Source: Diospyros lotus (Eukaryota; Streptophyta; Magnoliopsida; Ericales; Ebenaceae). From it: a DNA stretch of 64,000 nt. Under the pieces are notes generated by a model. It was not told where the DNA came from. It made no database searches and saw only the letters and a list, made by a program, of their open reading frames with translations. Positions 13,019-24,650 of the stretch are shown here, one piece after another. Each line of letters opens with the position of its first letter. Position 1 is the stretch's first letter. The DNA is taken from contig NC_068347.1 in NCBI RefSeq assembly GCF_014633365.1, positions 32,840,116 through 32,904,115 of the forward strand, in the 5' to 3' direction. Both the position numbers and the translations under genes were made by a program.

Positions 13019-14874
13019 GGATAATGCTAGACGGACGAACGCGGCGACAAACGAATTGACAAACCCATTCCAAATATTTTTGAATTAATTTTATTTTATA
13101 TTTACCCGCCCATTTTCAAAACCATCATCTCTCAAACTCTATATCTCCCAAAACCATCCTCGCTCAAACTCTCTGTCTCTCCCCCACTCTTTCTCTCTCA
13201 AAACCCTCCCTCAAACCTACTCTCTCTCAAACCCACCCCCGCGGGTGCAGCGTCCACCCCCCACACCGCTCTCGCACCTCCGTCACCGTCAACCCTGCCA
13301 CCGCTGCTCGTATCGCCGTCGCCCAAAGATGGCGCCACCGCCGTCTCCCCCACCAACATCGCCCGCTATCGCCCCCTGCTCGCAAAGCCGTCTCCCCTGC
13401 CAACACTGCAAGCACACCCACCATCGCAGTCGCCGTCACCCCCCCGGCCATTGACCACCATCGCCCGCCCCCCACACCGCCTTGCCCCCACTCGCCGTCG
13501 CGAGCAACTGTCACCCAAACTTCTCTCTCTCTCTCTCTCATCCTCAACCTTGAGGGAGGAACGCCTCACCGCTGCTCCCATCTACGTCGCCCAAGGATGG
13601 CGACACCACCGTCGCCCCCCCCCCCCCCCCCGATGTTGCTCTGTCTCTCCCAAACTTCACCCACCCACTCTCTGTTATGTTTCTGCTCTGTCTCTCCCAA
13701 ACTTCACCCACCCACTCCCTGTTATGTTTTTTTTTTTTTTTTTAGTTAAGAAATGTAATTTTAATACAAAATGAGAGATGATTTTAAGATATAATTGATA
13801 TTGTTGTAATAAATTGGTATTTAAAGTGATCTTAAATGAGAAAATAAATTATTTAATTACTTATTATATATATTAATATTAACATTTTTAATGTCAACTA
13901 TCAAGATTGCTGTTGTTATATCTAATTGCAAAATAATAAGAAAAAATTATTGTTATATTTGATCATAAAATAATAAAAATATATATCTAATTATATTAGA
14001 TTTAATCTTAAAAATATGAATTTTACTCCAATCTTATTTTACACTCATATTAAGTAATTTTACTAAGTTATAATTTTACTCCAATTTTATTTTACACTGC
14101 TCCAATTTTATCAAGTAATTTTACTCTAATTTGATTAAGTAAAATATTAATCATATTTTACACAAATGTTATAATTTTATAAGTAAATAATTTAAATTAA
14201 GTAATTTAATTAATATCCTCAAATTGAAGAAAAATTAATAACAGAGTATGAAATAAGTGAAAATAACACAAGCAATATTTTTTACTTAATTGTCAAATAT
14301 ACAATCAAAATAAATTATGTTCTTTCATAATTCAAAATAAATTATATTTTTTAATTTTTATTTCAACAGCTAAATCACCATAAAAAAACAAAAGAAGCAA
14401 AAAAATAAAAAAAAAACAACAATAGAAAAAAGAAAATATCTAAATGTATATATGTATATATAAACGTTTTGAGATAGGGTTGGGGGTGGACGCTGCAACT
14501 GGGTTTGAGAGAGAATGAGGGGGTTTGAGACAGGGTGGGGGGGGACATACTGCAACCGGGTTTGAGAGAGAAAATGAGGAAGAGATAGAGTGAGTTTGAG
14601 ACAAGGTAGGGGGGGAGACACTGAGAGAGAATGGGGGAGAGATACAGTGGATTTGAGAAAGAGAATGGGGGAGAGATACAGTGTTTGAGAGATGGTGAGT
14701 TTGAGAGAGAGAGGGAGTGAAAGTGAAAGTGATTTTAAGAGAAAGTGAGAATGGGAGCTGACCGTAAAAGAGAGAATGAGAGCTGAGGGTTAAACTTGTA
14801 ATTTTGGATGAACGGTTAAATTAAACAGGTTTGTCAACTAGTTTGTCTTCGCGTTCGTCCGTCTAGCTTTATCC
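13019..14874. mobile_element. Mutator-like element, family A copy 2
   Basis: TIRs of about 47 bp begin GGATAATGCTAGACGGACGA. The right end is the complement with about six mismatches. A perfect 9-bp TSD CACAAAATT lies at 13010-13018 and 14875-14883. The target was the terminal repeat of the outer family B element (GGTACACAAAATT|GCACTC). The layout mirrors the copy at 7341: a CT- and CCACCG-rich left arm (13110-13720), an AT-rich centre and a GA-rich right arm (14470-14790). Frames such as 13227-13547 are low-complexity. Confidence 0.92.
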
Positions 14875-14898
14875 CACAAAATTGCACTCGCTGGACGC

Positions 14899-16135
14899 TG
14901 GGTTTACTCGTGGACGGGGCCAACAGGGGCCCGCCACGGGCCTCTTCTTTTCCTTGCTTTTCTGTTCGCCCCCCCCTCCTCTCTCTTTCTCTCTCCCTCC
15001 CTATGTTAAGCTGTAAGAAGATTACAATTTAGCCCCAAAACATGAAAAAATACAAGGATAAATATGAAGAGTAAAATCTTATTTTATTATAATTAAATAT
15101 ATATTTATTAAAAATTTTAAATTATTTATTTTTTTAATATTTTTTATATTCTTAACTTTTAATAACTTAAAATATAACAAAAACTTAATGGTGATTTGAA
15201 ATTGAAATTAAAATTTTGACTCTTTATTATGAAGAAACTTTTTTAATTAATAATTTTAAAATAAAATTATAAATTTATATATTATTTACGTGCACATTTA
15301 CAAATTTTAAGATCATTTTATAATTTTATTTATTTATTTATAATGACTCAATAAAATACATTAATATATGCTAAAATTGATCTAAAAGTCGAGAGATGAC
15401 ATGCCAAAGACACTGAAGGCGACAAGAAACCCCGAAAAGATGTAGAAGATGCTAGACAGAGGGGATGTACTGGAGAAGACACCAAAAAAAGAGAAATGAA
15501 ACATCAGAATAGACACAAGAAACAACCATACCAGATGTAAATTAAAATGTTAACAACATTTTCTAAAAGGGGAAGAGAACTATCAATGTTTCTTTTAATT
15601 TTTTTGGGTGGAAATTGCAAAAGCTATTGTGGAAATAAAGCTACAACATGATTGTGGACACAGTCAACAGTATAAAACCCAATAAGATTGCATTCTATTA
15701 TTAAAACTCAACAACTAAACCAGCACCTCCTACATTTCCAAATGACTTCTATTACTGTAACCTTCTATTCATATCTTCCATATTTGCAATGTATGCGTAC
15801 AAAGACCAATGCCTGTGTTTTTCATGAAATCAGATGGCAGAAACCTAACATTTGGAAGAATTAACAAGTCCTCAATCTTTTAGCATCTATCCTCAGCTTT
15901 CAGCAGGTATATAAATTGAAACGTTTGTAAGAACACTAGTCTGGCATCAAACTTCCAGATTTTCTCCTCGTCATGGTGCTGTACAAGATTCACTTTGCTA
16001 ACTACAAGGTAGCGCGCATAGATGCTAAACAAGCACAAAATCAATTTCATAGCAAATTTCACCAACTATTCTTAATCGGTGAGTATGCACATCAAATACA
16101 AGTCACCAGGTAAGAGTGTTGAATATTGTCTCAAC
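14899..16135. other. Intergenic region, no gene recognised
   Basis: AT-rich with a short CT-rich patch at 14960-15000. 15540-16080 is less AT-rich and looks like unique sequence. It holds a 61-codon minus-strand frame at 15880-16065 with no domain I recognise, which could be an exon or gene remnant. Nothing firmer can be said. Confidence 0.4.
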
Positions 16136-16769
16136 CCTTGTTAGCAATTCGAGATACGGGAAAAATTCGGAACGGTAAAAATATGAGTATTATTCGGTTT
16201 GATATATTTTAAATATGGTCAAAAATTTGGTCAAATATTTATTATTCGAAAAATATTCAGTAAAGGCTTAATTCGTGTTTAAAACGTTTCAACTAAATAA
16301 ATTCGGTAATAAAAATTCGACATATTATATATATATATATACACAACTATATTCTTAATAAATAAAAAAAAACTCATTAAACATAAAAATATAATTCTAT
16401 ATTTTTATCAATATTACAAAATAATAATTTTTAATACATGATAGAGACATATATGGGAGGAATGAATAATAATATTTATTAATATTTAAAAATAACTAAA
16501 GGACATGTGGGTGGAATTGGAAAATGGAAAAGTAGAAACAATAAGGAGACATGTTTCTTAGTGGTGATTATAAATATATTAAATAATAAAATTATTATGG
16601 GCTATTAGTCATAATAATAATAAAAAAATCTCATTGTTAATTTGCTGTACATGGAGCTGGCCGAATTTTTCAGTCGAATTTTTAAAAATTTGGGTGATAC
16701 GTGTATTATACTTCTTAAGTGTAAAATACGCGAATTAATCCATATATTTGAAAAATACGCAAATATAAT

Positions 16770-19700
16770 TGTAAGGCCCACTTCCAAATACTCGAAAGAA
16801 AATCCTTACATAGGTGATATAGAACAAACTGAACTCAAATAACAACTCATTTCATTTCTAGCAGCGGAAATTAAATCAAGGTTCAATTACATTCCCAATA
16901 TCTCATAACTCTAGGCTCGACAGCTATACAAAATGATAAGAGGTTCAAATGCTAATAACATAATAAATTCTCATTATTGCAAACCTCACCAAATCACTAA
17001 CTAGGATCTTTAAAGCTAGGACGCGTCTCCGTACACCACTATCCCTGGGCTGTAGTCCTACTGGACTCGCCCCCAATAACATTCTTTCTTTCACCTAGAA
17101 TGGCAAAGAAGATCAAGTGAGCCACAAGGCTCAGCAAGTTCGAGAAACAATAAACGATATATAGGATCCAAGAACACGATGACCCCAAGAAGAGTAATCA
17201 AGGACTCCACAATTATATACAAGATTCATAATTCATGAATTTATCAATTCAACTTAATATATCACGTCACCATGTATCACTGTGCAAACGTGCATAAAAT
17301 TCCAATATCATTATCAATTCTCATAGGCTCGCAAGCCATCAATCAATACATGCAAGAGTGCATCATTTCATTATCAATATCAAATTTTCCCGGCTCTCAA
17401 GCCATAAATCGATACATGCAAAAGTGCATAAATTCCATAGAATCTCACAAATAAATATGGAGCCAACCTGCCGGGCTATGGCCACCTCGTCCCGCGCTAG
17501 GTGCTCTAGGGTACCCTTTCTCCCTCCGCGCAAAATAATAGGTGCGCAAAACATATATATATATATATGAAACCTGTGCATATATGCATCATGTATGCAT
17601 TTGCAACCACATGTATTTAAATTCTTGTTTCTGCGATATTTATGTTGTTAACATCACTTACCCATATCGGGTATTTTCTCATCACCAGATAAATTCAACA
17701 TATCTTACTTTATAATGTTTACCACATTTAAGATGTAAATTAACACACATAAATAATTTTGGGAAATGATATTTAAAGTTAAATCTTGATTCACCATCTG
17801 AGGAAAATTAAAGACTTAATACGTTATTTTTTCCATCATATAACCATTTAAATTCATTCAATAATTATGCTAAATTGACATTGATGTATTTGTTTGGGTA
17901 AATTAAATATGGGTCATTCGGATGGTGAATAAACACATATGCAAGGGCTATTTGAATCAGGCATAATCATAATCATATAGGACTGATTGAATTGCGTAGA
18001 GGGTGTTATTCAAATGAAACAGCAAGTGACATTCGAATGATACATCCTACCATTCGAATGAGGCATATATATATATATAAAGGATGGGTCACAACAGAAA
18101 TTCCCAGATTGTTGGCCAAGATTGATGGGGTCATTACGGACTCAATATAAAGCCAAATAATACGGGTAATATATCAAAGCGAATCCTAGGATGTCTAGTT
18201 TACAACCCAAGAAACGGATCTTCATTCGGAGATGGGAACATAAAGTTATAGTCCAAAGAACACCATGTGGTCAGATTACACGAACAGAAGTTACGAATTT
18301 GATGACAGAAATTAATCGGGTTGTTACGGGCTCAAAACGTAACCAAATCATTCGAAAAATATATCGAATCGAAGCCTATGAAGTCTAGTTTCCAAACATT
18401 AAACGTATCTTAAATCGGATATCATCACAGGAAGATATACCAAAAAGAGTGAAGCATGGTCAGAACTGCTTCAACAAATCACAAGTTTGAAGGGCACATT
18501 CGAATGACTTCTAACACATTCGAATGATAGAAAAATTCATTCGAATGAGGGAACTGTTGCATTCAAATGTTAGGCAAAAATCAGAGCAATTTGAACAGTA
18601 AATCATGAAATTCATTCGAATGTAGAAGAAACTCATTCGAATGAGACTATTCTGGACAGATTCGACATCGATTGGTAATATGAGCATAACTTTGTCGTAT
18701 GAGCTCGGATTGAGCTGATTCGATAGGATATGGAAAGCCAAGAAAAATATATACAACTTTTATGTTTGGAGTTTTAAGAGATTCTGGATTAATAAAGGTC
18801 GAAATCGGGTTTGAAGTTTCTGCTGTCGCGATACATTCAAATGTGACTATACAGTTTCGACAGTGTTTGGCATTCCGGGCATATCTCTTTCGTCAGAACT
18901 CCGATTTAGATGATTCAAGATGATATGGAAATCTAAGAGAAAGATCTACAACTTTTGAGTTTTAAGTTTTCAAAGAATCTTGCTGTATAGAGGTCAAAAA
19001 TGGGATTGAAGTTTGCTAAAATGGATTTCTTTCTTTCTGGATATATATATGGCATATATATATATGCTATCTGAATCAAACAATGGGCTATTCGAATGGA
19101 AGCAAGTGACATTCGAATGGTACAGAATGAGGCTTTTAAACAAGGGAGGGCATTCAAACAGAGCATGGGTCATTCGAATGGATGGGGCTCCATTCGAATG
19201 GGGCTAATTAGCTACATATATATGTATAGGTGTGAAACGCTGCAACTTCGAAACACAGAGACGAGCAAGGTCTCTTTTGTTTTTCCTTAATTTGAAAATA
19301 CACCACTCACAGAATGGATTTTTGGGGGGTATATTAAGCTCCATTCAAGACCACAAGGAGACCCACAAGAAGTAGAACAAGGTATCACTACACTGGATAA
19401 AGGTTCACAATTCATATATATATATATAAATGTATACACAAATATATATATACGCGACACAGTCCAACGGATACATAACGAGGGAGATGTTTGCATCCTT
19501 TCCTAACCAACAAAGCCATCCATGAAAGGGAATTATGGGTGATGTAAATCCCATTTGAAGCCTTAGGGAAAGACTTATGAAACACCACAGTATACGTACG
19601 TTTATAAATAATCAACATATAATGAGCAATAATGGATGAGGCAACTATGGGGCTTGCTCGACAGAATAAAATGGTACAGGGATTACTTGCAGAAATGGAG

Positions 19701-20383
19701 AAGGAATGATTGAAAGAAACTTGCCTAATAGAGTCGCTCCAAGAGATGAGAAGCTAGGATTCTATCTTGAAGCTCCAGTCGCCAACAGCATATCGGAGAA
19801 GGAGAAGAAGAGGTATGAAATAGAAAAAGGATATGGAGATAATTGGAGAGGAAGCAATGGAATAGTTAGAAAAAGGAAGGATACGCACTGAAATGAGGGA
19901 TTTGCACACAGCTGTTGTAGAAAAAAGGAAATGTGTATAGATTGCACGCCAACTCCATCAATTACCAAAATACCATTCCTTTCATATTATAGACAAAAAT
20001 ATCCAGGGGCTCTTTTGACATTTGATGGCCAATTTATTTTATTATGATTTTCCTTTAAAAATTTCAAATCTCATTTCTCAATTGGGTTCAGCCCATGCCG
20101 TGGGTCATTCCATGGCCCAACTCACTAACCCAAACAAAATATCATAATCCAAGCCCATTCAATATGATTAAAATTCCAAACAATCTCAATGGCCCAATCT
20201 ACTTGAACTTTCCCCACATTTTTGGATTCTATTTAGATGGGCTACTAAATTCTTATTTCCACTTACACTTTATTTCATAAAAAAAAAATATTTTTTTTTC
20301 AATCCTCAATTAATTAAAGCAAAAATTTTTGAGCCCATAATAAAATACTCGAAAACGTCTAGACCCCCTAACGGGTCGTTACA
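16770..20383 (-). mobile_element. Solo long LTR (3.6 kb), Ty3-gypsy-like
   Basis: The segment starts TGTAAGGCCC and ends GGGTCGTTACA, with TG...CA termini and a perfect 5-bp TSD ATAAT (16765-16769 and 20384-20388). On the minus strand it opens TGTAACGACCCGTTAGG, a start typical of long plant Ty3-gypsy LTRs. No gag, pol or primer-binding site is inside, so it is a solo LTR left by LTR-LTR recombination. 17090-17140 ('AGATCAAGTGAGCCACAAGG') has a counterpart in the partial LTR at 63110-63150. The middle part is unusual for its reiterated palindrome, listed separately. Confidence 0.8.
17910..19200. repeat. Cluster of CATTCGAATG palindromes inside solo LTR
   Basis: Ten exact copies of the 10-bp palindrome CATTCGAATG start at 18030, 18051, 18497, 18517, 18538, 18613, 18634, 19110, 19171 and 19191. 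There is also one 9/10 copy near 19089 and several CATTCAAATG or CATTCGGATG variants. Spacing is irregular and surrounding words partly recur (AGTGACATTCGAATG). A specific 10-mer is expected about once per megabase by chance. Confidence 0.9.
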
Positions 20384-20624
20384 ATAATACTTTTGATAAA
20401 AAAACGAAATAATTCACGAATAATACACGATTAATTCACGTATTTACTAACAAAGGTCTCATCATGGTGGGGAACGCCAAAGCAAGCCTTTTTTTGACAA
20501 ATTTCACAAACCCATAATTCTCTTAAGATAAATTAAGGTATGCTTTCAGAAAATTTGAGGTTTTCTTATGAACAAGAACAAGCAAAAAATAGTGAGAAAC
20601 ACTAAAAAAAAATCCATTAATTAG

Positions 20625-23600
20625 TGACGGATTTAGTGACGGAATTTTTTGGTCACTATTTAGAGACGGATTTGCGACGGAAATTCCGTCGCTAAATTTT
20701 AGCGACGGATTTATGACGGAAATTTTGTGACCAAATTTTTATTATTTTTTTATTTTTAGCGACGGAATTAGCGACGCAAAATTCCGTCACTAAATATTTT
20801 TAATATTTTTCATTAAAATGTTTAAATTAGCGACGGGACAAACCGTCGCTAAATAATTAACTAAAATAAAAAAAAATAAACTTTATTTAGCAACGGGTAA
20901 ACCCGTCACTAACTAATTTATAAAATAAAAAATAAAATAACATTTATTTAGCGATAATTAAAAAAATAAAATGAAATTTATTTAGTGATGAAAAATCCGT
21001 CACTAAATAATTTAAAAAATAAAAAATAAAATGAAATTATTTAGTGACGGGAATACCCGTCGCTAAATAATTAAAAAAATCAAAAATAAAATAAAATTTA
21101 TTTAGTGACGGAACAGCCCATCACTAAATAATTTAAAAAATAAAATAAAATTATTTAGCGAATGGAGCACCCGTCCCTAAATAATTAAATTAAATAAAAA
21201 ATTAAATTAAATTTATTTAACGATAATTAAAAAATTCAAAAATAAAATGAAATTTATTTAGTGATGGAAGAACCCATCACTAAATAATTTAAAAAATAAA
21301 AACTAAAATGAAATTTATGTAGTGACGGATTTTTCGTCACTAAATAATTTAAAAATAAAAAATAAAATAAACTTTATTTAGTGATAATTAAAAAAATTAA
21401 AAAATAAGAAGAAATTTATTTAGTGACAGGTTCCTATCACTAAATAATTTAAAAAATAAAAAGTAAAATGAAATTATGTAGTGACGGAAAAATCCGTCAC
21501 TAAATAATTTAAAAATAAAAAATAAAATAAAATTATTTAGCTACGAAAACCCGTCACTAAATAATTAAACAAAATAAAAAATAAAATAAACTTTATTTAA
21601 TGATAATTAAAAAAATTAAAAAATAAAATAAAATTTATATAGTGACGGGAGAACCCGTCACTAAATAATTTAAAAAATAAAAAGTAAAATGAAATTTATG
21701 TAGTGACGGGAAAACCGTCACTAAATAATTTAAAAATAAAAAATAAAACAAATTATTTAGCGACGAGACACCCCATCGCTAAATAATTAAACAAAATAAA
21801 AAATAAAATAAAATTTATTTAGCGATAATTAAAAAAATTAAAAAATAAAATGAAATTTATTTAGTGACGGCCGAACCCGTCACTAAATAATTAAAAAATA
21901 AAAAATAAAAAATAAAATAAAATAATTTAGTGACGGGAATACCCGTCGCTAAATAATTAAAAAAATCAAAAATAAAATAAAATTTATTTAGTGACGGAAC
22001 AGCCCGTCACTAAATAATTTAAAAAATAAAAAATAAAACAAAATTATTTAGCGACGGGAGCGCTTGTCGCTAAATAATTAAATTAAATAAACAATAAAAT
22101 AAAATTTATTTAACAATAATTAAAAAAATTCAAAAATAAAATGAAATTTATTTAGTGATGGAAGAACCCATCACTAAATAATTTAAAAAATAAAAACTAA
22201 AATGAAATTTATGTAGTGACGGATTTTTCGTCACTAAATAATTTAAAAATAAAAAATAAAATAAACTTTATTTAGTGATAATTAAAAAAATTAAAAAATA
22301 AGAAGAAATTTATTTAGTGACAGGTTCCTATCACTAAATAATTTAAAAAATAAAAAGTAAAATGAAATTATGTAGTGACGGAAAAATCCGTCACTAAATA
22401 ATTTAAAAATAAAAAATAAAATAAAATTATTTAGCTACGAAAACCCGTCACTAAATAATTAAACAAAATAAAAAATAAAATAAACTTTATTTAATGATAA
22501 TTAAAAAAATTAAAAAATAAAATAAAATTTATATAGTGACGGGAGAACCCGTCACTAAATAATTTAAAAAATAAAAAGTAAAATGAAATTTATGTAGTGA
22601 CGGGAAAACCGTCACTAAATAATTTAAAAATAAAAAATAAAACAAATTATTTAGCGACGAGACACCCCATCGCTAAATAATTAAACAAAATAAAAAATAA
22701 AATAAAATTTATTTAGCGATAATTAAAAAAATTAAAAAATAAAATGAAATTTATTTAGTGACGGCCGAACCCGTCACTAAATAATTAAAAAATAAAAAAT
22801 AAAATAAAATAATTTAGTGACGGGAATCCCCGTCGCTAAATAATTAAAAAAATCAAAAATAAAATAAAATTTATTTAGTGACGGAACAGCCCGTCACTAA
22901 ATAATTTAAAAAATAAAAAATAAAACAAAATTATTTAGCGACGGGAGCGCTTGTCGCTAAATAATTAAATTAAATAAACAATAAAATAAAATTTATTTAA
23001 CAATAATTAAAAAAATTCAAAAATAAAATGAAATTTATTTAGTGATGGAAGAACCCATCACTAAATAATTTAAAAAATAAAAACTAAAATGAAATTTATG
23101 TAGTGACGGGTTTTCCGTCACTAAATAATTTAAAAATAAAAAATAAAATAAACTTTATTTAGCGATAATTAAAAAAATTAAAAAATAAAAAGAAATTTAT
23201 TTAGTGACGGAAAAATCCATCACTAAATAATTTAAAAAATAAAAAGTAAAATGAAATTTATGTAGTGACGAAAAAACACGTCACTAAATAATTTAAAAAT
23301 AAAAAATAAAATAAAATTATTTAGCGACGAAAAACGCGTCACTAAATAATTAAACAAAATAAAAAATAAAATAAACTTTATTTAATGATAATTAAAAAAA
23401 ATAAAAAATTAAATTAAATTTATTAAGTGACGAGAGAACCAGTCACTAAATAATTTAAAAAATAAAAAATAAAATGAAATTTATGTAGTGACGGGTTTTC
23501 CGTCACTAAATAATTTAGAAATAAGAAATTAAATAAAATTATTTAGCGACGGGACACCCGTCGCTAAATAATTAAACAAATTAAAAAATAAAATAAAATT

Positions 23601-24650
23601 TATTTAGTGACGGGACAACCTGTCACTAAATAATTGAAAAAAATAAAAATAAATTGAAATTATTTAGCGACAGGAATGCCCGTCGTTAAATTATTAAAAA
23701 TATAAGAAATAAAATTATTTAGTGACGAGACAACCAGTCGCTAAATAATTAAATAAAATAAATTTTATTTATCGATAATTAAAAAAATTGAAAAATAAAA
23801 TGAAATTTCTGTACTGACGGGTTTGCCTGTCACTAAATAATTTAAAAATATAAAATAAAATAAAATTATTTAGCGACGGGAAAACCTGTCGCTAAATAAT
23901 TAAACAAAATAAAAAATAAAATAAATTTTATTTAGCAATAATTAAAAAATTAAAAAATAAAATAAAATTGAAAAAATAAAAAATAAAATAAAATTATTTA
24001 GCGACGGGACTACTCGTTGCTAAATAATTAAACAAAATAAAAAAATAAAATAAAATTTATTTAGTGGCAAGAGATCCCGTCCCTAAATAATTTATAAATA
24101 AAAAATAAAATGAAATTATTTAGCGAAGGGAGTACTCATCGCTAAATATTTAAAAAAATAAAAATAAAATAAAATTTATTTAACAATAATTAAATAAATT
24201 AAAAAGTAAAATAAAATTATTTAACGGCAGTGTAACCCATCGCCAAACAATTAAACAAAATAAAAGATAAAATAAAATTATCGCTAAATATTTAAAATAT
24301 TAAAAATAAAATAAAACTTATTTAGAGACTGAGCAAACCTGTCACTAAATAATCTAAAAAAAATAAAATAAAATTATTTAGCAATGGGATTTTTCATATC
24401 TAAATAATTAAAAAAATAGAAAATAAAATAAAATTTATTTAGCGATCAGTAGACCTATTGCTAAATTATTTAAAAAAATACAATTAAAATTAAATTTATT
24501 TACCGACGGGTTAATCCATTGCTAAGTAATTTAAAAAATAAAATTAAAATAATATTAATTTAGTAACGGATATTTCACCACTAAATAATTAAATAATAAA
24601 AATAAATTAAAATTATTTAGCAATGAAATATTTCTTTGCTAAATAATTAT
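20625..24650. repeat. Left subterminal hairpin array of the CACTA element
   Basis: Several dozen units of about 60-75 bp are present. Each is a short inverted repeat TTTAGTGACGGG-n-CCCGTCACTAAAT with a variable 0-6 bp loop, separated by TAATTTAAAAAATAAAAAATAAA spacers. Arms alternate GTGACGG and GCGACGG forms. Some units keep perfect arms while others carry compensating or single changes. Toward 24000-24650 the units decay. Confidence 0.9.
21044..23240. repeat. ~890-bp higher-order tandem repeat within the array
   Basis: The landmark GTGACGGGAAT(A/C)CCCGTCGC occurs at 21044, 21931 and 22817 (spacings 887 and 886). GTGATGGAAGAACCCATCAC occurs at 21261, 22155 and 23042 (spacings 894 and 887). 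GTGACAGGTTCCTATCAC occurs at 21423 and 22317 (894). Copies 1 and 2 are near identical over most of the unit, and copy 3 diverges after about 23100. A block of about a dozen hairpin units was thus duplicated recently. Confidence 0.9.

Larger units (their letters stand above)
9790..14889. mobile_element. Mutator-like element, family B, outer copy with nested inserts
   Basis: The left terminus is GAGTGCGATTTTGTGCACC at 9790. The right terminus is ...GGTACACAAAATT (to 13018) plus GCACTC (14884-14889), split by the family A insert at 13019-14874. Removing the two nested elements and their duplicated target sites leaves about 1,620 bp, close to the 1,605 bp of the internal family member. Candidate 9-bp TSDs are GCTCGACCC (9781-9789) and GCTGGACGC (14890-14898), a 7/9 match, as expected of an older insertion. 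The left arm (9950-10320) is CT-rich and the right arm (10960-11270) GA-rich. No transposase is visible. Confidence 0.8.
16136..20455. mobile_element. Possible TIR element split by the solo LTR
   Basis: Left of the solo LTR, sequence rich in ATTCGR and TATTCG motifs begins near CCTTGTTAGCAATTCG (about 16137). Right of it the sequence ends with a stretch whose complement begins CCTTTGTTAGTAAATACG (about 20450). This suggests inverted termini of a ~0.7-kb element. TCTCA occurs outside both ends, but a clean TSD is not evident. Confidence 0.3.

Noticed and set aside
15880..16065. 61-codon minus-strand frame in apparently unique sequence
   Set aside because: No recognisable motif or supporting neighbour exon. 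Length is within chance expectation.
20625..24650. CRISPR-like array of regularly spaced repeats
   Set aside because: The repeats are degenerate inverted pairs with AT-rich spacers that are themselves repetitive, inside a plant CACTA element. There are no cas genes and the context is eukaryotic.
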